NCBI RefSeq assembly: GCF_014529705.1
Contig: NZ_JAANIH010000005.1
Location: forward strand, 124,001 to 188,000
Length of the DNA stretch: 64,000 bases
DNA from: Bradyrhizobium campsiandrae
GTDB lineage: Bacteria; Pseudomonadota; Alphaproteobacteria; Rhizobiales; Xanthobacteraceae
Direction of reading: 5' to 3'
In this document: positions 1 to 8,995 of the stretch, piece after piece
Layout of the letters: every line of letters begins with the position of its first letter
Numbering within the stretch: position 1 is the stretch's first letter
Translations under genes and position numbers: made by a program
The notes under the pieces: model-generated
What the model was told of the DNA's origin: nothing
Seen by the model: only the letters and a program-made list of their open reading frames with translations
The model's database searches: none

Positions 1-1
1 T

Positions 2-481
2 CTGCGACGGCTATCCTTCAGCAAGATCGGCGAGGTCGAACGCGTCAATATCGAGCGGCTGATCAACACCGCGGTTTTGTGGGCAGTCCGCACCAAACAG
101 ATACGCGTCGACCTGCAGATGGAGATTGAGCCGGAACTCTGGATTTCAGGCAACGAGGGGCAACTGCATCAAGTGATCGTCAATCTGGTGGAGAATGCCA
201 TCGACGCGATGCGGGGCACGGAGCTGCCGCGGTTGGTCGTCTCAGCCGCACGCACAGGCAACGAGATCCTGTTCAAGGTCAGCGACAATGGCCCCGGCAT
301 CGACAACGACCACATCAGCCACGTCTTCGAGCCGTTCTTCACCACCAAGCGGGTCGGCGAGGGGACGGGACTAGGCCTCTGGATCAGCTACGGCATCGTG
401 CGCGAACATGGTGGCGAGCTGGTTGCGGCGAACGAACCAGACGGCGGCGCTAGTTTCAGTTTTGCGTTGCCGTCCGCTTAG
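2..481 (+). CDS. Sensor histidine kinase, C-terminal part (5' end outside window)
   Basis: The frame is open from base 2, so only the C-terminal ~159 residues are present and the true start lies upstream. They hold the ATP-binding (HATPase_c) half of a histidine kinase: an N box (VNLVENAIDAM), a G1 box (DNGPGI), an F box (EPFFTTK) and a G2 box (GTGLGL). The F and G2 boxes resemble those of the FixL/NtrB-type kinases found further along the window. Sensor and dimerisation domains are not visible, so signal and partner are unknown. The gene ends 23 bases before a convergent gene, with no clear terminator hairpin between. Confidence 0.9.
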   Translation: MRRLSFSKIGEVERVNIERLINTAVLWAVRTKQIRVDLQMEIEPELWISGNEGQLHQVIVNLVENAIDAMRGTELPRLVVSAARTGNEILFKVSDNGPGIDNDHISHVFEPFFTTKRVGEGTGLGLWISYGIVREHGGELVAANEPDGGASFSFALPSA

Positions 482-504
482 CGGATTGACGGAATCGCAA
501 GTCG

Positions 505-969
505 CTACTGTTTGAACTGGGTGTTTGCAATCGGCATGATCGAAGCCAGCTTCCAGCCATCCGAATCTCGAACCAGGGTCTGGCTGATTAGGAAGGTGCT
601 GCTTTGCGGCTCTGCCCCTGGCAAGCCTCGCGTGAACACAATAGGGACCAATATTTGTGCGACGTGATCCGAGATCAGCGCGACGTGGAATTTCGACATG
701 TCGGGCGCGACCCGCCAGGTTCCCTGATAGTATTCGCTGAAGCGCGCCGCGACCGACTCCGTCCCTCTGATTTCGACACCTCGCGAAAAGAACAGAAGTT
801 GAGGTGAATTCCACAGCATTGATTTCACTTTCGCCGCGTCGTGCGCATTCTGTGCTGCCACGAATTGCGAGAAAAAGTCCCGCACGCCGTCCTCGCTCGG
901 CTGCGCCAATGCAGGCCCGCTCAGGGCCAATGTAGCCGTGATGAGAAATGCTATTGCGAGTCGTTTCAT
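505..969 (-). CDS. Exported SnoaL/NTF2-like protein (DUF4440 type)
   Basis: A 154-residue protein with a classic Sec signal peptide (MKRLAIAF..., cleavage likely after ALA-Q at about residue 23). The mature part has the length and pattern of NTF2-like/SnoaL-like domains: an early helix (VRDFFSQFVAAQNAHDAAKV), a central region around GVEIRGTESVAARF, and a C-terminal strand pattern ending DGWKLASIMP. This fold binds small ligands or acts as a minor enzyme, and no catalytic residues can be assigned. The start at 969 is chosen over an in-frame codon 78 bases upstream because it is preceded by an AGGAAGGA-like ribosome site and begins the signal peptide. Function unknown; probably periplasmic. Confidence 0.75.
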   Translation of the reverse strand: MKRLAIAFLITATLALSGPALAQPSEDGVRDFFSQFVAAQNAHDAAKVKSMLWNSPQLLFFSRGVEIRGTESVAARFSEYYQGTWRVAPDMSKFHVALISDHVAQILVPIVFTRGLPGAEPQSSTFLISQTLVRDSDGWKLASIMPIANTQFKQ

Positions 970-1273
970 GCGATCCTTCCTTTCGTGGCGACATTGCCGT
1001 GTCGCCTCCAGTTCGAATATCGGGTCGCTCACAGCGCGTATTTCCACTAGCCATTCTCATTGCTGAAATGCACGGAGGTCCGCGATACGAACGGCGTCCT
1101 GGCCGCACCGCGAGAGGACTGAAAAGAAAGGCGATGTTCTGATGTAGCGGCGCCCGAATAGAGCCTTCGAGCGCCATTCTCCTGCATGACCGGGGCTTCG
1201 ACACGTGTCATCAGCTCTATCTGCGATGCGGGCGGCAATGCGCCTTGGCCAACCCGGATCAAGGTACGTGGAG
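970..1273. other. Non-coding gap
   Basis: About 300 bases between two - strand genes. The open frames across it lack plausible starts and protein-like composition. It should contain the promoter of the SnoaL-like gene on the - strand, but I cannot identify promoter boxes with confidence and see no hairpin terminator. Confidence 0.5.
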
Positions 1274-1633
1274 TTAGCTGCAGCTCAGCGGCAGCGGCTG
1301 GCCGGGATGCAACTCGTACCAGTCGTAACAATCCGGATAGGCGCCGTAGAACCCATAGCCCGGCCGGTAGCGGCCGTAGCTGTGAAACGCGTGTTGGCGA
1401 AGACCGGCGGTATGGTCACCAAAGCCGAGGTGCTCTCCGCCGAACCGGGCACCGCCACCAAAACCGCCCTCATGGCCCATGCCGCCGAAATGCCCACCGC
1501 CGAAGCCCGCATGTCCGCCGCCGAAGCCGCCACCGCCGCCGTGACCACCACCACCGCCATGCGCATTGGCTGCGCCGATGGCGAGTGTCGAGGCGAGTGC
1601 CGCTGTTGCCAGAATCATGATCGTGCGCTTCAT
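1274..1633 (-). CDS. Small exported Gly/His-rich protein
   Basis: A 119-residue protein. The signal peptide (MKRTIMILATAALASTLAIG...) ends near AANA. A low-complexity segment of Gly with His and Phe follows (about residues 25-75, blocks such as HGGGGGHGGGGGFGGGH), then a Tyr-rich tail (SYGRYRPGYGFYGAYPDCYDW) with two Cys in the last 20 residues. The start at 1633 has a GAGGAG ribosome site and begins the signal sequence; the longer upstream frame is arginine-rich noise. His-rich glycine proteins can bind metals or associate with the envelope, but that is inference. No known enzyme domain is visible. Confidence 0.7.
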   Translation of the reverse strand: MKRTIMILATAALASTLAIGAANAHGGGGGHGGGGGFGGGHAGFGGGHFGGMGHEGGFGGGARFGGEHLGFGDHTAGLRQHAFHSYGRYRPGYGFYGAYPDCYDWYELHPGQPLPLSCS

Positions 1634-1895
1634 GGGAGGCTCCTCTCGTGTTGTGCTGCCCGGCCATGCTGTGCGCGAGGCTGCCGATGACCGGGTCAGC
1701 GATGGGTGAGAGGTAGGCGCGACACGCGGCAATCCAACTGAATTCGCAGTCATAGATGAGCCGCGCCGCCCGTGAAGGTGATCTTGCCGCGCCTGGCCGC
1801 GACGCGCGCTAGGGAGCGGGCTGAACGGAGCAGCCCGCCCCCTGTCGTTCCAAGCGGCGGCCGGTGCCGGTGCACGGCCGATCGCGTCGACGTGA

Positions 1896-2144
1896 TCAGT
1901 AGCTGCCGGTGCCCGGCTCGCACGGCACGTTGTTGCCGGTCCACGGCGCGGTGGCAAAGGCGCCGACGCGGGGGGCCGGAATGCAGGCGCGTTCGCCCGG
2001 ATAGTAGAATGGCGCGTTCGTTGCGACCGTGTCGGCTTCCACCGCGGGCTGCTGCACGACGCGATGATGCTCGCGCGCCATGACGGGGCCTCCGAGCATG
2101 GCGGCTGCGATCAATCCCATCGACAACAATTTGGACGTGGTCAT
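1896..2144 (-). CDS. Small exported protein, paralogue of the one at 14332-14559
   Basis: An 82-residue protein with a signal peptide (MTTSKLLSMGLIAAAMLGGP, cleaved near VMA-RE) and a short mature part with two Cys. It shares an ordered set of motifs with the 75-residue product at 14332-14559: MTT-K-LS start, AAM, ARE after the signal, C-x-PAPxVGAxAxAPW (here CIPAPRVGAFATAPW), and a CEP...GxY terminus. The ribosome site TGGAGAGAGCGA precedes the ATG. The conserved Cys pair could form a disulphide in the periplasm. Family and function are not recognised. Confidence 0.7.
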   Translation of the reverse strand: MTTSKLLSMGLIAAAMLGGPVMAREHHRVVQQPAVEADTVATNAPFYYPGERACIPAPRVGAFATAPWTGNNVPCEPGTGSY

Positions 2145-2637
2145 TCGCTCTCTCCATTGATGACTTCAGGCCGAACCAGCCGGCTCGTCATCGAGGTGTG
2201 AGCAATCGATCGCGATTCAAACGCACGATTCGTTCACCGCGGTTCAACCGGCTGTGAGCCAATGCCGCGCAGCAAGCACGATCGTGCGAATGCATAACAT
2301 CCGTGGTCCCTGAAACTACAGCGCGTGCGTTTGACGACATATGTTCGATCCAGCGAAGTTCGCAGCGGGGACCGGAAAAGATGATCACGACATTGGGAAG
2401 ATGGATCGCCTCTGCACTTGCGCTGTTCGCAAGGCGCCGAGCCGACATCATGAACTGTAATTCAATGGCGCCCCTGCCGCTGCCGATTTACGTCGTCATG
2501 CCGCGGGTGGCCGGCATCGGACGGTCTCAACGGCGTGCGTTCGAAGCGGGCGGGCATCGAACGTGACACAGCGCGCCGCCGAGCCCGAGCGTTCCCACCG
2601 CCCACCAAAGCGTCGCGCGGAGCGTGGGACGACGATC
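2145..2637. other. Long intergenic region upstream of the two-component operon
   Basis: About 490 bases between the divergent small exported protein and the response regulator gene. It must hold both promoters. A short + strand frame starting at 2381 (MITTLGRWIASALALF..., about 61 residues, with a purine-rich stretch before it) could encode a small membrane peptide, but its tail is not protein-like and I do not call it. No hairpin or clear operator seen. Confidence 0.4.
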
Positions 2638-3318
2638 ATGAGCCGGATTCTGCTGATCGAGGATGACACCGAGACCGCCGAGGCGATTGTCGCCGAGCTC
2701 GCCGATCGTGGCTTCGAGGTGCAGTGGACTGGCGACGGCGTCGACGGTCTCGATCGGGCCCGTGCGTCGAGTCCCGACGCCATGATCGTCGATCGCATGC
2801 TGCCGGGAATGGACGGGCTGACCGTCATCGAGGCGCTACGCAAGGATCAGGTCAGGACGCCCGTACTGGTGTTGAGCGCGCTCGGCGCCGTGGATGACAG
2901 GGTGCGAGGGCTGCGGATGGGTGGGGATGATTATCTCACCAAGCCGTTCGCGCTCATCGAACTGGTGGCGCGAATCGAGGCGTTGCTGCGCCGGCCGACG
3001 GAAAGTCGTGAGACCATCTTGCATGTCGGGCCGCTGCAGCTCGATCTGATCGAGCGGACCGCGTGCCGCGGCGAGCGCTGGCTCGAGCTGTTGCCGCGCG
3101 AATTTCGCTTGCTCGAATACATGATGCGCCGGAGCGACCAGTTGCTGACGCGCGCGATGCTGCTCGAGGAGGTCTGGAACTACAAGTTCGTTCCGGCGAC
3201 CACTAACCTGATCGACGTGCATATGGGCCGGTTGCGTCACAAGGTGGACGGTCCCGGAGAGACGCAGCTGATCCACAACGTTCGCGGCTCCGGCTTCGTC
3301 CTCCGATCGCGGCAATAG
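2638..3318 (+). CDS. OmpR/PhoB-family response regulator
   Basis: A 226-residue two-domain regulator. The receiver domain (about 1-115) has the acidic pair in LLIEDD, phospho-acceptor Asp52 (IVDRMLPGMDG), a TP-V-LSA stretch where the conserved Ser/Thr lies, and Lys102 (DDYLTKPF). The winged-helix domain (about 125-226) carries LLPREFRLLEYMMRR and ends HNVRGSGFVLR, typical of PhoB-type DNA binding. ATG 2638 is chosen because the receiver begins directly after it; 25 in-frame residues upstream look non-coding. It is followed after 6 bases by its likely cognate kinase. By position it probably controls the sigma factor and RND efflux genes downstream. Confidence 0.9.
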   Translation: MSRILLIEDDTETAEAIVAELADRGFEVQWTGDGVDGLDRARASSPDAMIVDRMLPGMDGLTVIEALRKDQVRTPVLVLSALGAVDDRVRGLRMGGDDYLTKPFALIELVARIEALLRRPTESRETILHVGPLQLDLIERTACRGERWLELLPREFRLLEYMMRRSDQLLTRAMLLEEVWNYKFVPATTNLIDVHMGRLRHKVDGPGETQLIHNVRGSGFVLRSRQ

Positions 3319-3324
3319 GAGCGA

Positions 3325-4749
3325 ATGATGCACATCCAGTTGATCCGCTCCAGCACGTTCCTTTGGGCCCTCGCCGTGGCGGCCGCCTTCGCGCTTTTCG
3401 TGGTCGCCTTGTTCGCGTTCATCTACTGGAAGCTGGATGGTTATCTGGTCGCGCGATCCGATCGCATGATCGCGACGCAGATCCGCTTCGTCGCGGAGTT
3501 GCCCTCCGCACGCCGCATCACCGCCATCGCGGATCATCTCGCGCAGGATTCCAGGGGCGTGCAGTATGCGGGATTGTTTGATGCCGGTGGCGCCCGCATT
3601 GCCGGCAATATCGACCGCGTGCCGCGCGAGCTGGGACTCGATGGAGCGGTGCAGGGCGTGCGGCTCGATCTGTTCAAAGAGCCGGCGGTCCATGTGCCGG
3701 CGGTCAGGGCGGCCGGCTGGCGCCTCGATGGCGGCGACGTTCTGGTGATGGGACGGAACGTCGACGAGACGCGCGAGATCTCGAGCGTGGTGGGGCAGGC
3801 GCTCGCCCTGGGTCTGCTGCCGGCGTTCAGCCTCTGCCTGCTCGCGGGTGCCTGGCTGAGCTTGCGTGCCCAGAGACGCGTGGAGGAGGTCAACCAGAGG
3901 GTCCAACGCATCGTGGCTGGCGAGCTGCGTGAGCGGCTTCCGGAGGGTGGAACGGACGATCCGTTTGCGCGATTGGCCAGGATCGTCAACGGTATGCTCG
4001 ACGAGATGGAGATGATGATCAATGCGCTCGCCGGCGTCGGCAACGACATCGCTCATGATCTCAGGACCCCATTGACCCGCGTCCGCCTGGCGCTGGAGCG
4101 CGGGCGGACGCATGCGGGTACGCTGGAGCACCTCCAGGACATCACGGACAAGGCTATTGCCGGCATCGACCAGTCGCTTGCGATCGTCACGGCGTTGCTG
4201 CGTCTCACCGAGATCGAGAACAACCGCCGCGTGGCGGGCTTTGGCGACGTCGCGCTCGACGAGATCCTGCGGGAGGTATGCGACGTTTACGAGCCGATCG
4301 CCGAGGACAAGCATGTCGAGCTTGGTGCCGTCACCGCCCGCAACGTGCAGGTGTGGGGTGACCGGGATTTGTTGTTCGAGGCGGTCGCCAATCTCGTCGA
4401 TAACGCCATCAAGTTCACGCCGTCAGGCGGGTGCGTGGAGCTCACCCTGGAAGCGGAGGACGACACCGTGCTGGTGCGCGTGAGCGATACCGGCCCCGGC
4501 ATCAGCGAGCAGGAGCGCGAGGCCGTGCTGCGGCGGTTCTACCGTTCCGACAAGATGCGCAACACTCCCGGCGTCGGGCTTGGACTGAGCCTGGTGGCCG
4601 CGATCGTCAAGCTGCATGGCTTCCGGCTGATCATCGGCCCTGCGCCCGGTGGTCGGATCGAGATCCTTGCCTGGGCCAGGAGGGCGGGCAGGTCCAACAC
4701 GCGCCGGTCGCGCGCATTGCTCCACGCAGACGCGTGCCAGATGGGATGA
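3325..4749 (+). CDS. Membrane sensor histidine kinase (EnvZ/QseC-type architecture)
   Basis: A 474-residue kinase with two transmembrane helices (about residues 12-36 and 155-178) flanking a ~115-residue periplasmic sensor region. A HAMP segment follows, then HisKA with phospho-acceptor His244 (NDIAHDLRTPLTR), and HATPase_c with N360 in the N box (VANLVDNAIKF), D388 in the G1 box (DTGPGI) and VGLGLSLV. It is co-transcribed with the response regulator (GGAG ribosome site right after the regulator stop). The TCS lies directly upstream of a sigma factor and RND pump, which suggests it senses an envelope or toxicant signal. The C-terminal ~20 residues are basic and atypical, possibly just a lax 3' end. 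Confidence 0.9.
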   Translation: MMHIQLIRSSTFLWALAVAAAFALFVVALFAFIYWKLDGYLVARSDRMIATQIRFVAELPSARRITAIADHLAQDSRGVQYAGLFDAGGARIAGNIDRVPRELGLDGAVQGVRLDLFKEPAVHVPAVRAAGWRLDGGDVLVMGRNVDETREISSVVGQALALGLLPAFSLCLLAGAWLSLRAQRRVEEVNQRVQRIVAGELRERLPEGGTDDPFARLARIVNGMLDEMEMMINALAGVGNDIAHDLRTPLTRVRLALERGRTHAGTLEHLQDITDKAIAGIDQSLAIVTALLRLTEIENNRRVAGFGDVALDEILREVCDVYEPIAEDKHVELGAVTARNVQVWGDRDLLFEAVANLVDNAIKFTPSGGCVELTLEAEDDTVLVRVSDTGPGISEQEREAVLRRFYRSDKMRNTPGVGLGLSLVAAIVKLHGFRLIIGPAPGGRIEILAWARRAGRSNTRRSRALLHADACQMG

Positions 4750-4809
4750 GGCAAATGGCGCGCAATGCTTTCGAGATCAAACTGCCGGCCAGGGCGATTG
4801 GAGTGACAA

Positions 4810-5733
4810 ATGCAGACGAGCCATGAAGTCGTGAGGCGCGATCCTGTTGGCGCGCCGACCGCATCGGTGTCGATTCCGTTCCTGAATGCTTACTCGGCGA
4901 CGATCAGGCGCTTCGATATGCTTGAGCCGGGTCAGGAGCAGCAGCTGGCGCGTCGCTGGCAGGAAACGCGGGATCCGCGCGCCGCGGATGCGCTCGTCAC
5001 CAGCCATCTTCGGCTCGCCGCCAAGCTGGCGCGAGGTTACAAAGGATACGGTCTGCCACTGGTGGACCTGATCGCGGAAGCGAATCTCGGTCTCGTGATC
5101 GCTGCGTCGCGGTTCGAACCCGGCCACGGCGCGCGGTTCTCCAGCTACGCGATCTGGTGGATCAAGGCCACCATTCACGAATACATCCTGCGCTCCTGGT
5201 CTCTGGTCAAGATCGGGACGACGGCTGCCCAGAAGAAGCTGTTTTTCAGGCTCCGCGGCGAGATCAGGAAAGCCACCGGGAGCGTGATGGCGGGGCTCAC
5301 GCCCGACGTCGCCGAACTGATCGCCGCGAGGCTGGAGGTGACGGCGCGCGAGGTGATCGAAATGGATGCGCGGCTCAATGGTGACATGTCGCTGAACGCG
5401 CGCGTCGGTGACGAGGACGGTGGAACCGAGCTGGAAGCCTTGCTGGTCGATGGAGCGGTTGATGCGGAGACGTCGCTTGCCGACCACGACCAGACCGAGC
5501 GGCGCAGCAAAGCCTTGCGTATTGCACTGGACGGGCTCGCGCCGCGGGACCGTCGTGTCTTCGAAGCGCGGCGACTGGCGGAATGCCCGGTGACGCTCGA
5601 TCAGCTCGCCCGGGAGCTGTCCATATCCAGTGAGCGGGTTCGGCAGATCGAGCTACGCGCCTTCGCCAAGGTCAAGCGGACCGTGATGCTCGCCGCGCAG
5701 GATGCGTCGCGCGCCGTCGCATGCCGCGACTGA
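4810..5733 (+). CDS. RNA polymerase sigma factor, RpoH (sigma-32) family paralogue
   Basis: A 307-residue sigma-70-family protein. Region 2 includes HLRLAAKLARGYKGYG, the core-binding DLIAEANLGLV and the -10 recognition stretch FSSYAIWWIKATIHEYILR. The RpoH box QKKLFFRLR (residues 141-149), diagnostic of heat-shock sigma factors, follows. Region 4 has the helix-turn-helix LDQLARELSISSERVRQIE near residues 255-285. The start at 4810 has a GGAGTGACAA ribosome site. Alphaproteobacteria often carry several rpoH copies with separate stress roles. This one sits between a two-component system and an efflux operon, so it is probably a specialised copy and not the housekeeping rpoH; that is inference. 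Confidence 0.88.
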   Translation: MQTSHEVVRRDPVGAPTASVSIPFLNAYSATIRRFDMLEPGQEQQLARRWQETRDPRAADALVTSHLRLAAKLARGYKGYGLPLVDLIAEANLGLVIAASRFEPGHGARFSSYAIWWIKATIHEYILRSWSLVKIGTTAAQKKLFFRLRGEIRKATGSVMAGLTPDVAELIAARLEVTAREVIEMDARLNGDMSLNARVGDEDGGTELEALLVDGAVDAETSLADHDQTERRSKALRIALDGLAPRDRRVFEARRLAECPVTLDQLARELSISSERVRQIELRAFAKVKRTVMLAAQDASRAVACRD

Positions 5734-5812
5734 ATTCGTTTTCATTTGAACGGAGGTCCGGCCGTCCTCACCTGTCCGACGAATTGCGCAATCTTGCTCC
5801 AGGCAGACCATC

Positions 5813-8800
5813 ATGGGAATTGTCCGTTTCGCTCTGCGGCTTCCGCACACGTTCTACGTGCTCGCGGCACTGATTCTGTTCCTCGGCGGCATCGCCATCC
5901 GCTCGATGCCGACAGACATTTTTCCGGAGATCCGGATTCCCGTCGTCACGGTTATCTGGAGCTACACCGGCCTCTCGACGCCGGAGATGGAGCAGCGCGT
6001 CAGCACCTACAGCCAGTACTCGATCAGCGCCAATGTCAACGGCATCAAGAATATCGAGGCGCAGACCCTGAACGGCCTGTCGATTCAGAAGATCTACTTT
6101 CAGCCGGACGTGAATCTCGATCTTGCGATCTCGCAGATCGTCTCGGCGACCAACGCCATTCGCGCCCTGATGCCGCCCGGCATCCAGCCGCCGATCATCG
6201 TGCAGTTCAATGCCTCCAGCGTGCCTGTGCTGCAGCTCAGCCTCGAATCCAACAGCCTGAACGAGCAGCAGCTCTATGATTTCGGCATCTATAGGGTTCG
6301 CCAGCAACTGGCACCGGTGCCTGGCGTGACCTTGCCCACGCCCGCGGGCGGCAAATATCGCCAGATTATGGTCGATATCGATCCGAACAAGCTGCTGTCG
6401 CGCGGGCTGACGCCGCTCGACATCGTCAATGCGGTGAACACCCAGAACCTGACGCTGCCGACCGGTACGACCAAGATCGGTGACACCCAGTACACCGTTC
6501 GGACCAACGCGACACCGGCGACGATCCACGATCTCAATATGATCCCGGTCAAGTTCGCAAACGGCGCCACGATCTTCCTGAAGGACGTCGCCCAGGTCCG
6601 CGACGGCGCCCAGGTCCAGCAGAACATCGTCCGCGAGGACGGCCATCGCGCCGTCCTGCTCAGCGTCATCAAGAACGGCAATGCCTCCACGCTCGCCGTC
6701 GTCAACGGTGTGAAAGCGGCCCTTACATCGATCCGCGCGGCGGCGCCGGCGGGCATGAAGATCAACGAGCTGTTCGACCAGTCGATCTTCGTCACTCACT
6801 CTGTCGATGGCGTGTTGCGCGAAGGCGCGATCGCGGCCGGCCTGACGGCGCTGATGATCCTGGTGTTTCTGGGATCGTGGCGATCGACGCTGGTCGTCCT
6901 GATCTCGATCCCGCTTGCGATGCTGTGCTCTCTGATCGCCCTCTATTTCCTCGGCGAGACCCTCAACACGATGACGCTCGGCGGCCTGGCTCTTGCGGTC
7001 GGTATCCTCGTCGACGATTCGACCGTGACGATCGAGAATACGCACCGGCTCTGGACCGAGGAAGGCATGCCGCTGCCGGACGCGACCCTGCATGGGGCCG
7101 CGGAGATTGCGGTGCCGACGCTGGTCTCGACACTCGCGATCAGTTGCGTGTTCACTTCTGTGGTGTTTCTCGAGGGCCCGGCCAAATACCTGTTCACACC
7201 GCTCGGCCTCGCCGTGGTGTTCGCCATGCTGGCATCATACGGGCTGTCGCGAACGCTGACGCCGATTACCATCGGTCTGCTGCTGAAGGGCGAGCGGCGT
7301 CATGGAGAGGGCGAGCGTCCGTCAAACGTCTTCGCGCGCGCTTCCGCGGCGTTCGAGCGCGCCTTCGAGCGCCTGCGCGATGGCTATTCCGATCTCCTGC
7401 TGCGGCTGCTGCGACATCGCGCCATCGTTCCGATCGTCGCCGTGGCGGTGCTGGCGCTCGGAGCCACCATGTTCACTTACGTCGGACGAGATTTCTATCC
7501 CCTGATCGACGGCGGGCAGATCCAGCTCCATGTTCGTGCGCCCGCGGGTACGCGAATCGAGCGGACGGAGGCGATCTTCCAGGCGGTCGAGGACGAGATC
7601 CGCGACGTCATCCCGGAGCGCGACCGGGCACTGATCGTCGACAATATCGGCTTGCCGGCGCGGGCGTACAATCTCGCCTTCGCGGACGGCTCGACGATCG
7701 GGGTGAACGACGGCACCATTCTCGTGTCGTTGAAGGACGGACACAAGCCGACTGCGGACTACATCAAGAAGCTGCGGCAGGTGTTGCCGACGGAATACCC
7801 GGAGGACACCTTCTATTTTCAGGCGGCCGATATCGTCACGCAGATCCTGAACTTCGGTCTCCCCGCACAGATCGATGTCCGAACGGTCGGTTACGGCAAC
7901 AATAATCTTTCCGTCGCCAAGGAGCTGCAGAAGAGTCTTGCCGCGATCCCCGGCGTCGTCGATGCGCACCTGCAGCAGGAGGTCGATGCTCCCGCATTCT
8001 ATGCCGACATAGACCGTACCCGCGCCGCGCAACTCGGCCTCAATGCGAGCACGGTGGCGACCAACATCAATGTCAGCCTTTCGTCGTCCGCGCAGGTCTC
8101 TCCGAATTTCTGGACCGATCCAGCGTCAGGCATTCCATACTACCTGGCCGTGCAGACGCCCGAATACCGCGCCAATTCGCTGAACGCCCTGGGCAACACG
8201 CCAGTGTCGGCCTCGCTCGCTGCGAGCGGGCAGACGGTGCCGGGCCTCCTCAGCAACGTCGCGACCTTCAAACGGGGCACCGTTCCGACCAATTCCAACC
8301 AGGCCAATGTCCAGCCGGTGTACGACATCTATGCCAGCGTGCAGGGCCGTGATCTCGGCGGTGTCGCGGCCGACATCGAGAAGGTGACATCCACGCTGCA
8401 GAAGCAGCTTCAGCCGGGCAATTCGATCCAGGTTCTCGGACAGATCCAGAGCATGCATCAGTCGTTCCGCGATCTCGGACTTGGCCTGGTGTTTGCAGCC
8501 ATCCTGGTCTACCTGCTGATGGTCGTGAACTACCAGAATTTTGGTGATCCCTTCGTCGTCATCCTGGCGCTACCGGCGACATTCTGTGGCATCGTTACGA
8601 TGCTGTTCATCACCGGCACGACGCTGAACGTGCCATCGCTGATGGGAGCCATCATGGCGATCGGCGTTGCCTCCGCAAATTCCATCTTGCTCGTCACCTT
8701 CGCACGCGACGAGCAGTTGAAGGGCCATTCGGCCTTCCAAGCAGCGTTGAGCGCGGGCCGCACGCGAATCCGGCCTGTGCTGATGACCGCGGCGGCGATG

Positions 8801-8995
8801 ATCGTGGGCATGATTCCGATGGCGATCGGCGGGCCTGGCGAGGAGCAGAATGCGGCGCTCGCGCGGGCGGTCATCGGCGGCCTGCTGTTCGCGACCCCGA
8901 CCACTTTGCTGATCGTGCCCTGTCTCTTTGCCATGCTGCGCAAGGGCAATGACGGCAAGCCTCGCCATGGCGTATTCGAGGAGCAACCGGAATGA
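5813..8995 (+). CDS. RND-family efflux permease
   Basis: A 1060-residue inner-membrane proton-driven exporter, normal length for AcrB/CusA-type RND proteins. TM1 is near residues 12-30, with a large periplasmic porter loop after it. TM4 carries the proton-relay pair Asp401/Asp402 (GILVDDSTVTIENTHRL). Symmetric second-half TM helices follow (LVFAAILVYLLMVVNYQNFGD..., SANSILLVTFAR). The sequence lacks the methionine-rich look of metal exporters, and I cannot name the substrate. It begins 79 bases after the sigma-factor gene and overlaps its adaptor gene by four bases (ATGA). It needs the adaptor and an outer-membrane channel; no channel gene is nearby. Confidence 0.93.
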   Translation: MGIVRFALRLPHTFYVLAALILFLGGIAIRSMPTDIFPEIRIPVVTVIWSYTGLSTPEMEQRVSTYSQYSISANVNGIKNIEAQTLNGLSIQKIYFQPDVNLDLAISQIVSATNAIRALMPPGIQPPIIVQFNASSVPVLQLSLESNSLNEQQLYDFGIYRVRQQLAPVPGVTLPTPAGGKYRQIMVDIDPNKLLSRGLTPLDIVNAVNTQNLTLPTGTTKIGDTQYTVRTNATPATIHDLNMIPVKFANGATIFLKDVAQVRDGAQVQQNIVREDGHRAVLLSVIKNGNASTLAVVNGVKAALTSIRAAAPAGMKINELFDQSIFVTHSVDGVLREGAIAAGLTALMILVFLGSWRSTLVVLISIPLAMLCSLIALYFLGETLNTMTLGGLALAVGILVDDSTVTIENTHRLWTEEGMPLPDATLHGAAEIAVPTLVSTLAISCVFTSVVFLEGPAKYLFTPLGLAVVFAMLASYGLSRTLTPITIGLLLKGERRHGEGERPSNVFARASAAFERAFERLRDGYSDLLLRLLRHRAIVPIVAVAVLALGATMFTYVGRDFYPLIDGGQIQLHVRAPAGTRIERTEAIFQAVEDEIRDVIPERDRALIVDNIGLPARAYNLAFADGSTIGVNDGTILVSLKDGHKPTADYIKKLRQVLPTEYPEDTFYFQAADIVTQILNFGLPAQIDVRTVGYGNNNLSVAKELQKSLAAIPGVVDAHLQQEVDAPAFYADIDRTRAAQLGLNASTVATNINVSLSSSAQVSPNFWTDPASGIPYYLAVQTPEYRANSLNALGNTPVSASLAASGQTVPGLLSNVATFKRGTVPTNSNQANVQPVYDIYASVQGRDLGGVAADIEKVTSTLQKQLQPGNSIQVLGQIQSMHQSFRDLGLGLVFAAILVYLLMVVNYQNFGDPFVVILALPATFCGIVTMLFITGTTLNVPSLMGAIMAIGVASANSILLVTFARDEQLKGHSAFQAALSAGRTRIRPVLMTAAAMIVGMIPMAIGGPGEEQNAALARAVIGGLLFATPTTLLIVPCLFAMLRKGNDGKPRHGVFEEQPE

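Noticed and set aside
2836-4314. 492-codon - strand frame opposite the response regulator and kinase
   Set aside because: Spans two recognised genes on the other strand; composition typical of antisense GC-rich DNA.
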